Part shown: one piece after another, positions 18,082 through 27,377 of the stretch
Layout: every line of letters begins with the position of its first letter
Position numbering within the stretch: the first letter of the stretch is position 1
DNA from: Competibacter_A sp037045685
GTDB lineage: Bacteria; Pseudomonadota; Gammaproteobacteria; Competibacterales; Competibacteraceae
Direction: 5' to 3'
DNA length: 64,000 nt
Assembly: GCA_037045685.1 (NCBI GenBank)
Contig: JBAOII010000005.1
Location: 62,001 to 126,000 of the forward strand
Notes under the pieces: generated by a model
The model's input: the letters and a program-made list of their open reading frames with translations, nothing else
What the model was told of the DNA's origin: nothing
Databases searched by the model: none
Position numbers and translations under genes: made by a program

Positions 18082-19121
18082 GCTATCGCTGGTACGAAGA
18101 TCCCATCCCCGGTCCCGACCTCGCCGCGCTGGCCGCCGCCCGCGAGCGACAGTCGCAACTGACCAAACCGCCCGGTTCGCTGGGTCGCCTGGAAGCGCTC
18201 GGCATCGCCCTGGCGGCCATGCAGGGGACGCAGCGGCCGCGAGTGGAGAATGTCTGGATCACCGTGTTCGCCGGCGATCACGGGGTCACGGCCGAGGGCG
18301 TTTCCGCTTTTCCGCAAGTGGTCACCGCCGAGATGGTCCGCAATTTTGCGCGCGGCGGCGCGGCCATCAGCGTCTTGGCCGAGGAATGGAAGGCGCGACT
18401 CGAAGTGGTCAACGTCGGCACCGTGCAAGCGCTGGAAGAGCTGTCCGGCGTGCTGGATGCTCGGGTGGGACCCGGCACCGCCAACTTCGTCCACGAGCCG
18501 GCCATGACCGTCGCGCAGTTGCACGACGCGCTGGCCGCCGGCCATCACGCCGCCGAGCGGGCCGCGATCGGCGGCGCCCATTTGTTCGTCGGCGGCGAAA
18601 TGGGCATCGGCAACACCACCAGCGCCACCGCCGTCGCCTGCGCTTTGCTGAATCTGCCCGCCGCGCGGCTGGCCGGTCCCGGCACCGGCCTGGATGCGGC
18701 GGGCGTCGGCCGCAAGGCGCAAGTGATCGAACGGGCGCTGGCCCGCCATCGCAGCGACCGGCCGCTCGATGCGCTTCAGCGGCTGGGCGGCTTCGAAATC
18801 GCCGCGCTGGCGGGAGCCTATCTGCGCTGCGGCCAACTCGGCTTGCCGGTGCTGGTGGATGGCTTCATCACCACCGTCGCCGCGCTGGCGGCGGTGCGGT
18901 TGCGGCCGGAACTGGCCGCTTGGCTGTTTTACGCCCACCGCTCGGCCGAACCCGGCCATCGCCAATTGCTGGATGCCTTGGGTGCCGAACCGCTGCTCGC
19001 GCTGGACATGCGCCTGGGCGAAGGCAGTGGCGCGGCGGTGGCCGTGCCGATTCTGCGCGCCGCCGCCGCCCTGCATTCCCGGATGGCGACTTTCGCCGAA
19101 GCGGGGGTTTCCCGGGCATGA
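18078..19121 (+). CDS. cobT: nicotinate-nucleotide--dimethylbenzimidazole phosphoribosyltransferase
   Basis: Makes alpha-ribazole phosphate, the precursor of the lower ligand of cobalamin. The 347-residue protein shows LTKPPGSLGRLE, FAGDHGVTAEGVSAFP, GGEMGIGNTTSATA and the C-terminal DMRLGEGSGAA with the catalytic glutamate (Glu315). The start ATG at 18078 overlaps the cobU stop, and the stop overlaps cobC, so the four genes are coupled. A longer in-frame start at 18018 would lie within cobU and is not supported by the family N-terminus. Confidence 0.96.
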   Translation: MSYRWYEDPIPGPDLAALAAARERQSQLTKPPGSLGRLEALGIALAAMQGTQRPRVENVWITVFAGDHGVTAEGVSAFPQVVTAEMVRNFARGGAAISVLAEEWKARLEVVNVGTVQALEELSGVLDARVGPGTANFVHEPAMTVAQLHDALAAGHHAAERAAIGGAHLFVGGEMGIGNTTSATAVACALLNLPAARLAGPGTGLDAAGVGRKAQVIERALARHRSDRPLDALQRLGGFEIAALAGAYLRCGQLGLPVLVDGFITTVAALAAVRLRPELAAWLFYAHRSAEPGHRQLLDALGAEPLLALDMRLGEGSGAAVAVPILRAAAALHSRMATFAEAGVSRA

Positions 19122-19723
19122 GCGACTTCACCACGGTGGATTTGCTGCGGCACGGCGAGCCGGAAGGCGGCCAAAAATTCCGGGGAGCGGTGGACGATCC
19201 CCTCAGCGCGCGGGGCTGGGAACAGATGCGAGCGGCGGTGGGCGACTACCGCGACTGGCAACTGATCGTCAGCTCGCCCCTGATCCGTTGCGCGGATTTT
19301 GCCCGGCAACTGGCCGAGCGGCTGGACCGGCCGCTGGAGGTCGTGCCGGAGTTCGTCGAGCTGAGCTTCGGGATATGGGAAGGGCGGAGCGTCGCCGAGG
19401 TCAACGCCACCGATCCGGTGATGCTGGCGCGGTTCTGGCGCGATCCGGTCGCGTATCCGATTCCAAGAGGTGAACCCGTCGCCGAGTTCGACCGACGGGT
19501 CGGCCAAGCCTGGGATGCCTTGCTGGAGCGTCATCGGGGCCGCCACCTGTTGCTGGTCGCCCACGGCGGCGTCATTCGCATGGTGCTGCGGCAATTGCTG
19601 GAGATACCGGTGCGGCGCATTTGGCGGATCGAGGTCCCGTTCGCGGCGGTCAGCCGGATTCGCCGGCACCGCGATCCCGATGCGGAACCCCATCTGGTGT
19701 TCCACAACGGTCGCCTGGCATGA
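19118..19723 (+). CDS. cobC: alpha-ribazole phosphatase-like histidine phosphatase
   Basis: A histidine phosphatase of 201 residues. The phosphohistidine motif LLRHGEP is at residues 9-15 (His12) and the second catalytic histidine is in VAHGGVIRM. Family members remove the phosphate from alpha-ribazole phosphate or from cobalamin phosphate. Specificity is inferred from position between cobT and cobS, to which it is joined by 4-bp overlaps. By sequence alone other phosphoglycerate-mutase-like enzymes would also fit. Confidence 0.88.
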   Translation: MSDFTTVDLLRHGEPEGGQKFRGAVDDPLSARGWEQMRAAVGDYRDWQLIVSSPLIRCADFARQLAERLDRPLEVVPEFVELSFGIWEGRSVAEVNATDPVMLARFWRDPVAYPIPRGEPVAEFDRRVGQAWDALLERHRGRHLLLVAHGGVIRMVLRQLLEIPVRRIWRIEVPFAAVSRIRRHRDPDAEPHLVFHNGRLA

Positions 19724-20463
19724 TTCGCGCCTTCGCCCTGGCGCTGCAATTGCTCACCCGGCTGCCGATCCCTTTGCCGGGTTCGCCGCCGCGCCCTCAG
19801 GAAATGGGGCTTTCGGTGCTGTTTTTTCCGGTGGTCGGTTTCCTGATCGGCGCGGTGCTGGCCGGACTGCACACGGTCTTCTGGCTGGTCGAACCGAGCG
19901 TGCTGGCGGGGTTGATCCTGGCGGTTTGGGTCTTGTTGACGGGCGGGTTGCATCTGGACGGGCTGGCCGACACCGCCGATGCCTGGATCGGCGGCCAGGG
20001 CGACCGGGACCGGACCCTGGCGATCATGAAGGACCCGCGCAGCGGCCCGATCGCCATCGTCGTGATCGCGCTGGTCCTGCTCAACAAGTTTGCCGCAATG
20101 GAAACCTTGCTGGTCGGCGATGCCCGCATCTTGCTGTTGTTGGCGCCGGTATTGGGTCGCGCGCTGGTGGTCCTGCTGTTGATCACCACCCCTTACGTGC
20201 GGCCCGAGGGCTTGGGGGCTCCCTATGCCCGTTTTCTGCCGCGCTTGAGTTGCGGCTTGATGGTGCTGCTCATCTCCACCGTTACCGTCGCCGCTCTCGA
20301 CTGGCGGGGCGGGGCGCTGCTGGGCGTGCTGGGCCTCGGTTTTTTCGGGCTGCGCCAAGCCTTGCTGCACCGGCTCGGCGGCATCACCGGCGATACTCTG
20401 GGCGCCGCCTGCGAATTGGCCGAAACCGCCGTGCTGCTGGTTCCGCTCCTGCTGCCGGATTGA
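19720..20463 (+). CDS. cobS: adenosylcobinamide-GDP ribazoletransferase
   Basis: The membrane enzyme that joins adenosylcobinamide-GDP and alpha-ribazole, completing the nucleotide loop of cobalamin. The 247-residue protein has about six hydrophobic spans and the acidic signature TGGLHLDGLADTADAW followed by MKDPRSGPIAI. The C-terminus has GGITGDTLGAACELAETA, also a family signature. ATG at 19720 overlaps the cobC stop. It is the last gene of cobUTCS. Confidence 0.95.
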   Translation: MIRAFALALQLLTRLPIPLPGSPPRPQEMGLSVLFFPVVGFLIGAVLAGLHTVFWLVEPSVLAGLILAVWVLLTGGLHLDGLADTADAWIGGQGDRDRTLAIMKDPRSGPIAIVVIALVLLNKFAAMETLLVGDARILLLLAPVLGRALVVLLLITTPYVRPEGLGAPYARFLPRLSCGLMVLLISTVTVAALDWRGGALLGVLGLGFFGLRQALLHRLGGITGDTLGAACELAETAVLLVPLLLPD

Positions 20464-20553
20464 CGGCGCTCGCGCGCTCGCGGCGGCGTCCGGTATCTGT
20501 TCCTTTTCTTTTCCAAGCCCTTCTTTATTAACCTCCTTTTCGTTGTTATTTTT

Positions 20554-20575
20554 AATATTAGATTATGCTAATATT
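20554..20575. promoter_or_regulatory. AT-rich palindromic operator candidate
   Basis: AATATTAG at 20554-20561 and CTAATATT at 20568-20575 form a perfect 8-bp inverted repeat with a 6-bp centre, in an otherwise GC-rich region, 33 bp before the membrane-fusion protein ATG. AT-rich palindromes of this size are typical of small dimeric repressors such as ArsR- or TetR-family proteins. No regulator gene is adjacent, so the partner is unknown. Confidence 0.5.
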
Positions 20576-20608
20576 TAAAGCATATCGCTCGTTTGGGAGG
20601 ATGTCGCC

Positions 20609-21664
20609 ATGCCCGTGCCAACCCGTTCGCTGTTGCTGCTGTGGGGCCTGTTGCTCGCCGCGCCGGGATCGATCGTCGCCGCCGAACTCCCGTTTCCGGC
20701 GGCCGAGGCGAGGCTGCAAACGCTGCCGGTCGAGCAAGTGCTCGATGGCGTGGTCGAGGCGGTGAACCAGAGCACCGTCTCCGCCCAGACCGCCGGCCGG
20801 GTCGAGGAGATCATGGTGGACGTCAACGACTTCGTTCCCCAGGGAGCGCCGATCATCCGCCTGCGCAACATCGAGCAGCGCGCCGGGCTCGATCAGGCTC
20901 AGGCCAACCTGCGCGAAGCTCAGGCCCGCCACCTGGAAGCCCAGGCCGAATACAACCGCATTCGCGGCGTTTACGAAAAGCAGATGGTTTCCAGGGCGCA
21001 GATGGATACCGCCACCGCCGCGTTCGATGCCGCCAAGGCCCGGCTGGAAGCCGCTCAAGCCGGCGTCGCCCAAGCCAAGGAATCGCTGGGCTACACCACC
21101 GTCAACGCACCCTATGGCGGTATCGTGTTGCAACGTCACGTCCAGCTCGGCGAAACCGTCCAGCCCGGCAAGCCGTTGATGACCGGGTTCTCGCTCGACG
21201 AGCTGCGGGTGGTGGTCAGCGTGCCGCAACGGCTGATCGTGCCGGTGCGCCAATACAAGCAGGCCAGGGTATTTCCGCCGAACGGCGGGACCGGCATCCC
21301 CGCCGAGAGGTTGACGTTCTTCCCCTACGCCGATCCCCAGAGCAACGTCTTTAAGGTTCGCGCCTACCTGCCCAAGAAAACCCAGGGTCTCTACCCCGGC
21401 ATGTTCGTCAAAGTTGCCGTCCGGGCGGGTGAGGACAATAGGCTGGTGGTGCCGCGACCCGCGCTGGTCCAGCGTGGCGAGGTCGATGGCGTCTATGTGG
21501 TGAAGGACGCCAAGGTGAGTTTGCGGCAAGTGCGGCCGGGCCGGACCGAGGGCGAGGTCGTCGAAATCCTGGCGGGCCTGGAATCGGGCGAGCGAGTCGC
21601 CCTGGACCCGATCAAGGCCGGCGTCTATCTCAAGGATCAGCAGCAACGGTCGGCGGGGAAGTGA
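20609..21664 (+). CDS. RND efflux periplasmic adaptor (membrane fusion protein)
   Basis: A 351-residue HlyD/AcrA-type adaptor that links an inner-membrane pump to an outer-membrane channel. A signal peptide (LLLLWGLLLAAPGSIVAAE) is followed by a lipoyl-like half (TVSAQTAGRVEEIMVDVNDF), an alpha-helical hairpin (about 90-155, Ala/Gln-rich), the second lipoyl half (YTTVNAPYGGIVLQRHVQLG) and a beta-barrel. The ATG follows GGGAGGATGTCGCC. The pump gene starts 2 bp after its stop, so the pair is an operon, probably controlled through the palindrome upstream. Substrate unknown. Confidence 0.92.
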   Translation: MPVPTRSLLLLWGLLLAAPGSIVAAELPFPAAEARLQTLPVEQVLDGVVEAVNQSTVSAQTAGRVEEIMVDVNDFVPQGAPIIRLRNIEQRAGLDQAQANLREAQARHLEAQAEYNRIRGVYEKQMVSRAQMDTATAAFDAAKARLEAAQAGVAQAKESLGYTTVNAPYGGIVLQRHVQLGETVQPGKPLMTGFSLDELRVVVSVPQRLIVPVRQYKQARVFPPNGGTGIPAERLTFFPYADPQSNVFKVRAYLPKKTQGLYPGMFVKVAVRAGEDNRLVVPRPALVQRGEVDGVYVVKDAKVSLRQVRPGRTEGEVVEILAGLESGERVALDPIKAGVYLKDQQQRSAGK

Positions 21665-21665
21665 G

Positions 21666-24600
21666 ATGAGCGGCGCCATCGAACCACGCCTCGGGCTGTC
21701 CGGAACCATCGCCCGAAAATTTCTGCAAAGCGAGATCACGCCGCTGCTGGCGCTGGTGGGTCTGTTGCTGGGGGTGTTCGCGGTATTGATCACCCCCCGC
21801 GAGGAAGAGCCGCAGATCAACGTCACCTTCGCCAACGTCTTCATTCCCTTCCCCGGCGCGACCGCGCGGGAGGTCGAGCGGCTGGTCGGCGGTCCCGCCG
21901 AGCAAATGCTGGCGGAAATCGAAGGGGTGGAGCACGTCTACTCGGTTTCGCGGCCCGGCATGGCGGTGCTGACCGTCCAATTTCTGGTCGGCCAGCCCCG
22001 CACCGACGCCATCGTCCGGCTTTACAACAAGCTCTATTCCAACGCCGACTGGCTACCGCCGAATCTCGGGGTCGGCCAACCCATCGTCAAGCCCAAGGGG
22101 ATCGACGATGTGCCCATCGTCGGGCTGACGCTGTGGACCGAGGACCCGCAGCGCGGCGCCGACGATTTGGCGCGAGTGGCCCACACGCTGGAAACCGAGC
22201 TGAAACGGATACCCGGTACCCGCGATCTGTACACCGTCGGTGCCCCGGACCGGGTGGTGCGGGTGCTGTTCGATCCGGCCAAGCTGTCCGGCTACGGATT
22301 GTCGCTGGCCGATTTGCGCGGCTCGCTGCAAGCCGCCAACGCTTCGGCCGACGCGGGCGCGCTGGTCGGCGCCAACCGCGAAATTCCGGTGCAGGCCGGC
22401 AGCTTCCTGACGGACGCGGCGGATATCGGCGGTTTGGTGGTGGGCCTGCACCAGGGTACGCCGGTTTCTCTGGCCGATGTCGCCGAAATCAAGCCGGGTC
22501 CCGGTCAAGCGGAGCGTTACGTCTGGCTGGGTACCGGGCCGGCGGCGAAAGCCAGCGGCATCGAGGTCGAGGGCGAATTTCCCGCCGTGACGCTGGCGAT
22601 CGCCAAGAAACCCGGCGAGAACGCGGTGGCCATCGCCGACCAGGTGATCGAGCGCGTCGGACAGCTCAAGGGCACTTTCATTCCCGAAGGGGTCAACGTC
22701 ACCGTCACCCGCAACTATGGCGTCACTGCCAACGACAAGGCGATGACCTTGATCGTCAAGCTGATTTTTGCCACCTCCCTGGTCATCGCGCTGGTGTTGC
22801 TGGCGCTGGGCTGGCGCGAGGCGCTCATCGTCGGCGCGGCGGTGATTTTGACTCTGACCATCACCTTGTTCGCCTCCTGGGCCTGGGGTTTCACGCTGAA
22901 CCGGGTCTCCCTGTTCGCGCTGATTTTTTCCATCGGCATTCTGGTGGACGACGCGATCGTGGTGGTGGAGAACATTCACCGGCACCTTCATTTGGGGGGT
23001 CGGACTCTTCTCGAAGCGATCCCGCTGGCGGTGGACGAGGTGGGCGGTCCCACCATCCTGGCGACTTTCACGGTCATCGCCGCGTTGCTGCCGATGGCGT
23101 TCGTCTCCGGGTTGATGGGGCCGTACATGAGTCCGATTCCGATCAACTCCAGCATGGGGATGCTGATTTCGCTGGCGGTGGCGTTCGTGTTCACGCCGTG
23201 GCTGACTTACAAGGTGCTGCGGCGGGTGGTGGAAAAACATGCGCCCTCACCCCCGGCCCCTCTCCCGGAGGGCGAGGGGAACGGCGCGCGCTTGCTCCCG
23301 CCCCACAGCTCGGAGGGCGAGGGGAGCGGCGTGCCCTCACCCCCGGCCCCTCTCCCGGAGGGCGAGGAGCGCGCGGCGGAGAGTCGCGGCGCGAAGGAGA
23401 GGATTTGGCCCACCGGCTGTTCCGTCGAGTCAGTCGGTCCCTTCCTGCGCGGGTGCCAGGGCCGGCCTTTACGCTGGCTGCTGGGGATCGGCGTATTGCT
23501 GCTGATCGGCGGTTCGGTCAGTCTCGCCTATTTCCAGCTTGTCGTGCTGAAGATGCTGCCGTTCGACAACAAGTCGGAATTCCAGGTGATCGTGGATATG
23601 CCGGAAGGGACGACGCTGGAGCAGACCGCGCGGGTGCTGGGCGAGTTGGGCCGCCATCTGGCCACGGTCGAGGAAGTCACCGATTATCAGGTTTATGCCG
23701 GCACCGCCGCGCCGATCAACTTCAATGGCTTGGTGCGGCAGTATTACCTGCGGGTCGGGGCCAACGTCGGCGATATCCAGGTCAATCTGCTGGACAAGAA
23801 GCACCGCCACCGCAAGAGCCACGAAATCGCCCTGGCGGTGCGCGACCCGTTACGGGAAATCGGCAAACGCTACGGCGCCAACATCAAAGTGGTCGAAGTC
23901 CCGCCCGGACCGCCGGTGATGGCCCCGTTGGTGGCGGAGGTTTACGGTTTGGACTATCCCGGTCAGATCGAGGCCGCCCGACAGGTGGGAGCGGTGTTCG
24001 AGGCCACCCCGGACATCGTGGATGTGGACGATACGGTCGAGGCGCCGTCCGCGCGGCTGATCGCGCATGTGGACCGGGCGAAGGCCGCGTTGCTCGGGGT
24101 GTCGCAGCAAACGGTCGCCGCCGACATCAACACCGCCCTGCGCGGCGAAGATGTCAGCTATCTGCATTCCAGCACCGCCAAGTATCCGATCCCGCTGCGT
24201 CTGGAATTGCCGACGGCCGACAAGTCCGCCGCCAACAGCGTGTTGGCGCTGAAGACCCGAGGTCAGAACGGCCAACTGGTGCCGCTGTCGGAGATCGTCG
24301 ATGTCGAGAAAACCCAGCGGGAGAACGCCATTTATCACAAGGACTTGTTGCCCGTGGTGTTCGTGTTCGGCGACATGGCGGGAAAATTGGACAGCCCCCT
24401 GTACGGCATGTTTGAAATTTTCGAGAGCTTGCGCGATAAACCCATCGGCGGCGGCAAGCTGGAACAGTTTTTCGTCCGCCAGCCGCCCGAGCCCTACGGC
24501 TATAGCCTGAAATGGGATGGCGAGTGGCAGATCACCTATGAAACCTTCCGCGACATGGGCATCGCCTACGGGGTGGGCATGGTCCTGATCTACCTGTTGG

Positions 24601-25040
24601 TGGTGGCGCAGTTTCGCTCCTATTTGGCGCCGCTGATCATCATGGCGCCGATTCCGCTGACCCTCATCGGCGTGATGCCGGGCCATGCCTTGTTGAACGC
24701 CCAATTCACCGCCACATCCATGATCGGCATGATCGCGCTGGCGGGGATTATCGTCCGCAATTCGATCCTGCTGGTGGATTTCATCAACCTGGAAGCCGCT
24801 AACGGCGTGCCGTTTCAGGAAGCGGTGATCCGCTCCAGCGCGGTGCGCGCCAAACCGATCATCCTCACCGCCTTGGCGGCCATGCTCGGCGCGCTGTTCA
24901 TTCTGGACGATCCGATTTTTCGGGGCTTGGCGGTGTCGCTGATCTTCGGGATTCTGGTATCGACCCTGCTGACGCTGGTGTTCATTCCCGTGCTGTACTA
25001 CGCCGCGTTCAGGCGGCGGCAGGAGCCGGCCCTATCTTGA
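21666..25040 (+). CDS. RND efflux permease with internal repeat insertion
   Basis: A 1124-residue proton-driven pump of the AcrB/HME superfamily. Visible are the N-terminal membrane segment with LLALVGLLLGVFAV, the porter domain start PGATAREVERLVGGPAEQ, the TM4 acid motif SIGILVDDAIVVVENIHRH, and in the second half GMIALAGIIVRNSILLVDFINLE and the final LVFIPVLYY. Between TM6 and TM7 (residues 527-571) lies a Pro/Glu/Gly-rich stretch made by three in-frame 45-bp repeats, followed by about 25 further non-family residues. The cytoplasmic location may explain why it is tolerated. No outer-membrane factor gene is nearby. Confidence 0.93.
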   Translation: MSGAIEPRLGLSGTIARKFLQSEITPLLALVGLLLGVFAVLITPREEEPQINVTFANVFIPFPGATAREVERLVGGPAEQMLAEIEGVEHVYSVSRPGMAVLTVQFLVGQPRTDAIVRLYNKLYSNADWLPPNLGVGQPIVKPKGIDDVPIVGLTLWTEDPQRGADDLARVAHTLETELKRIPGTRDLYTVGAPDRVVRVLFDPAKLSGYGLSLADLRGSLQAANASADAGALVGANREIPVQAGSFLTDAADIGGLVVGLHQGTPVSLADVAEIKPGPGQAERYVWLGTGPAAKASGIEVEGEFPAVTLAIAKKPGENAVAIADQVIERVGQLKGTFIPEGVNVTVTRNYGVTANDKAMTLIVKLIFATSLVIALVLLALGWREALIVGAAVILTLTITLFASWAWGFTLNRVSLFALIFSIGILVDDAIVVVENIHRHLHLGGRTLLEAIPLAVDEVGGPTILATFTVIAALLPMAFVSGLMGPYMSPIPINSSMGMLISLAVAFVFTPWLTYKVLRRVVEKHAPSPPAPLPEGEGNGARLLPPHSSEGEGSGVPSPPAPLPEGEERAAESRGAKERIWPTGCSVESVGPFLRGCQGRPLRWLLGIGVLLLIGGSVSLAYFQLVVLKMLPFDNKSEFQVIVDMPEGTTLEQTARVLGELGRHLATVEEVTDYQVYAGTAAPINFNGLVRQYYLRVGANVGDIQVNLLDKKHRHRKSHEIALAVRDPLREIGKRYGANIKVVEVPPGPPVMAPLVAEVYGLDYPGQIEAARQVGAVFEATPDIVDVDDTVEAPSARLIAHVDRAKAALLGVSQQTVAADINTALRGEDVSYLHSSTAKYPIPLRLELPTADKSAANSVLALKTRGQNGQLVPLSEIVDVEKTQRENAIYHKDLLPVVFVFGDMAGKLDSPLYGMFEIFESLRDKPIGGGKLEQFFVRQPPEPYGYSLKWDGEWQITYETFRDMGIAYGVGMVLIYLLVVAQFRSYLAPLIIMAPIPLTLIGVMPGHALLNAQFTATSMIGMIALAGIIVRNSILLVDFINLEAANGVPFQEAVIRSSAVRAKPIILTALAAMLGALFILDDPIFRGLAVSLIFGILVSTLLTLVFIPVLYYAAFRRRQEPALS
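23244..23378 (+). repeat. 45-bp tandem repeat inside the RND permease gene
   Basis: Three units of exactly 45 bp (15 codons). Units 1 and 3 share CCCTCACCCCCGGCCCCTCT and then CCCGGAGGGCGAGG; unit 2 is diverged at its 5' side but keeps CGGAGGGCGAGGGGAGCGGC. Each can fold through CTCCCGGAG-like arms. Because the period is divisible by three the pump frame is kept. Related GC-rich units occur at 38008 and, reversed, at 39433, so it is a dispersed family rather than part of the pump. Confidence 0.85.
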
Positions 25041-25159
25041 CTATCTGGATGGTTATTCGGCCATCGGGCGTTATGGTCCCGAGATTTTCGTGGTATAAAC
25101 TGCGCTGAAAAATACCGATAATCAAACAAATATCAGAGACTGAAACAGGCCAAGGCACT

Positions 25160-27295
25160 ATGCTCAGCAACAGCCAAGCAAAATTCTTTTTTTTAAATCA
25201 CGCTTATTTGAACGCTTATATTCAGCTTTTCAATGGTATTCGGCGGGATGGTGGTCTTTTTTTATTGACCGGCCAAGCCGGGATCGGCAAGACTTGTTTA
25301 TTGCGCAAACTGGAAAGGGAAATACCAGAAAATATTAAATTTGTTTTTTGTTATTCAACTAACTTAGATTATGAAAATTTGATTGCAGTGATTTGTGACA
25401 AATTAGGAATAGAGACCACCGATAACCAGCTTGCAAACAAGATTTTGGCATTAAAGGAATTTATCATTGGTAGCGCCCATCAGGGAATAAAAGTAACTTT
25501 TCTGATCGATGATGCGCACTCTTTAGGGCAAGATGTATTGCGTGATTTTATCCAATTATTAGATTTAAAACTTCCAGACGGTCACACGCCACGCATCGTA
25601 CTCAGCGGCACCCCAATGTTGGAGGAAGTTCTGGAGCGATTAGGAGTTACCCCTCATGTCGCGGCGAAGAATTCGCGAGTTCGACTGGAACCTCTGACCG
25701 TTTCAGATGTTGCGACTTATATGTCAAGAACAATAAATAATATCAATTCCTCAAATGTGGGTTCCGGTTTTTCCCCGCTGGCGATCCAACAAATCACGCG
25801 CTACACCGGAGGTATTCCTCGACTGATAAACGTACTTTGCGAGCGCGCATTGTTTATCGCAAGGCTCGGCCAGGAAGATTCTGCTTCAATTGCTGCCATC
25901 GATGAAGCGGCAAGCGAACTCATGCTGCAAGAAAAAGGGAATATTGCAGACCTTATCACTACTAATGCATTGGATAACATTGACTTGCAAAATGAGACTC
26001 AGTTTAACGATGAGTCTTGGCAAAATTCGTCTCTGGAACCCGTGATTAATGTTGAGCGTCTTGACGATAAAACTGCTGATATATTGAACGATAGATTTTT
26101 GAATGAAGAGCCTGAAGCCGATCTCGACCAAACCGTCAATGAATCCGTGTTCCAAAATCTCTCTGGCTGTCCGGTAACGGCCGTTTCATTTTCGAATAAA
26201 GCAAATCAGCTTGCTCGTTTGGAAGGATCGGCTGTTCGACCGGAGCACAACAGTATCGAAGTGACGAGAAGCGATTTGGGTCAATCGGCATCTGAAGACG
26301 AATACCCGGTCAATGCGATCACCACCGCGCCCTGGGACTACTTGAGATATCGAAAAAACCCTGAGAGATTTTTTCAATCGCAAAATTTTCAATTGGTTTT
26401 TTTCGTTATTATTGCAATATTGGCGGGATTGTTGGGTGGAGTTGGAGGTGTTTATCTATTTCATCTTAGCGCAGAGCCGGTATCTGCCACCCTACCGGAT
26501 GGTGTCAGTCAGTCGTCGCACGGCCAAGCAAGCGCTTCAGCGCAACCGATCTCGGTTCCCGAGCCGAACGGTGATCGTCCTGTTAAATCCGAATCGAATC
26601 AGGCGGCAATTCTAGGGTCGTCGGCAAATTCCGCAAGGTTATCCTCGTCGCCAAGCGCGGAAAGGTTTAAGGCAGATAAAGCGGTATCGGTTTTTTGGGC
26701 CGAACCTGCCACGCCTTTCCCTGCAATATCTCTATCGCCTCTCATCGAGCCAAGATTGCCGGCTGGCTATGCCCTGGCGCTGCAACGTGATCCTGCGATA
26801 TCCGCATCAATGCCTCCATCGCTTGCCGTGGGGCCGAGATCATCGACCGAACTGACGGCGAGTGTCGTAACGTCTGTACCGAGGGTTGACTCGGAAGTCG
26901 CGGCGGTTTCCAAACCCGCTACCGAAACTGCCGCTCCTGTTGCCACTCCTGTTGCGGAAAACGAAAAAACACCGGCTGCTAAATCGGTTTCCACAGAGAA
27001 TTCCATAGAGGCCGAGCCCGAAGCGTCGCGGGTCTCTTCTTATATGACCAGCGGCGATGCTTATATGGAACGCGGTGATATTGCTTCCGCCCGTCTATTT
27101 TACTTGGAAGCGGTAAAAAGCCGGTTTCCGGCCGCCATGTTTGCAGTTGGTAAAACCTACGATCCGATTGAGCTGAAGAGATTGGGAATTAAGGGATTTC
27201 CTGCAGAGCCAGATAAAGCGGCGGAGTGGTATATGAAAGCGGAAAAAGCCGGCTACGCTGAAGCCAGCGAATTTCTTGTGAGGTTGAAGCAGTGA
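25160..27295 (+). CDS. ExeA/GspA-type AAA ATPase with membrane segment and Sel1-like end
   Basis: A 711-residue protein. The N-terminal third is an ExeA/GspA-like ATPase: HAYLNAYIQLFNGI, Walker A TGQAGIGKT (Lys44), Walker B VTFLIDDAH (Asp117-Asp118) and GIPRLINVLCERAL. After an acidic linker comes one membrane segment (about 411-435, LVFFVIIAILAGLLGGVGGV), then a Ser/Pro/Ala-rich region and a C-terminal Sel1-like stretch (MERGDIASARLFYLEAVKSR, then AAEWYMKAEKAGYAEA). In type II secretion and type IV pilus systems such ATPases help pass large complexes through peptidoglycan. No secretin gene is adjacent. The 5' half is clearly less GC-rich than the neighbours, a sign of possible transfer. Confidence 0.82.
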   Translation: MLSNSQAKFFFLNHAYLNAYIQLFNGIRRDGGLFLLTGQAGIGKTCLLRKLEREIPENIKFVFCYSTNLDYENLIAVICDKLGIETTDNQLANKILALKEFIIGSAHQGIKVTFLIDDAHSLGQDVLRDFIQLLDLKLPDGHTPRIVLSGTPMLEEVLERLGVTPHVAAKNSRVRLEPLTVSDVATYMSRTINNINSSNVGSGFSPLAIQQITRYTGGIPRLINVLCERALFIARLGQEDSASIAAIDEAASELMLQEKGNIADLITTNALDNIDLQNETQFNDESWQNSSLEPVINVERLDDKTADILNDRFLNEEPEADLDQTVNESVFQNLSGCPVTAVSFSNKANQLARLEGSAVRPEHNSIEVTRSDLGQSASEDEYPVNAITTAPWDYLRYRKNPERFFQSQNFQLVFFVIIAILAGLLGGVGGVYLFHLSAEPVSATLPDGVSQSSHGQASASAQPISVPEPNGDRPVKSESNQAAILGSSANSARLSSSPSAERFKADKAVSVFWAEPATPFPAISLSPLIEPRLPAGYALALQRDPAISASMPPSLAVGPRSSTELTASVVTSVPRVDSEVAAVSKPATETAAPVATPVAENEKTPAAKSVSTENSIEAEPEASRVSSYMTSGDAYMERGDIASARLFYLEAVKSRFPAAMFAVGKTYDPIELKRLGIKGFPAEPDKAAEWYMKAEKAGYAEASEFLVRLKQ

Positions 27296-27377
27296 ATGGC
27301 TGATCTGACCCTCGTGCGGGTGATGTATTAAAACCAAGAATTTGGGATAGTAAATTTTCTTTGTGGAGCAATAAAAA

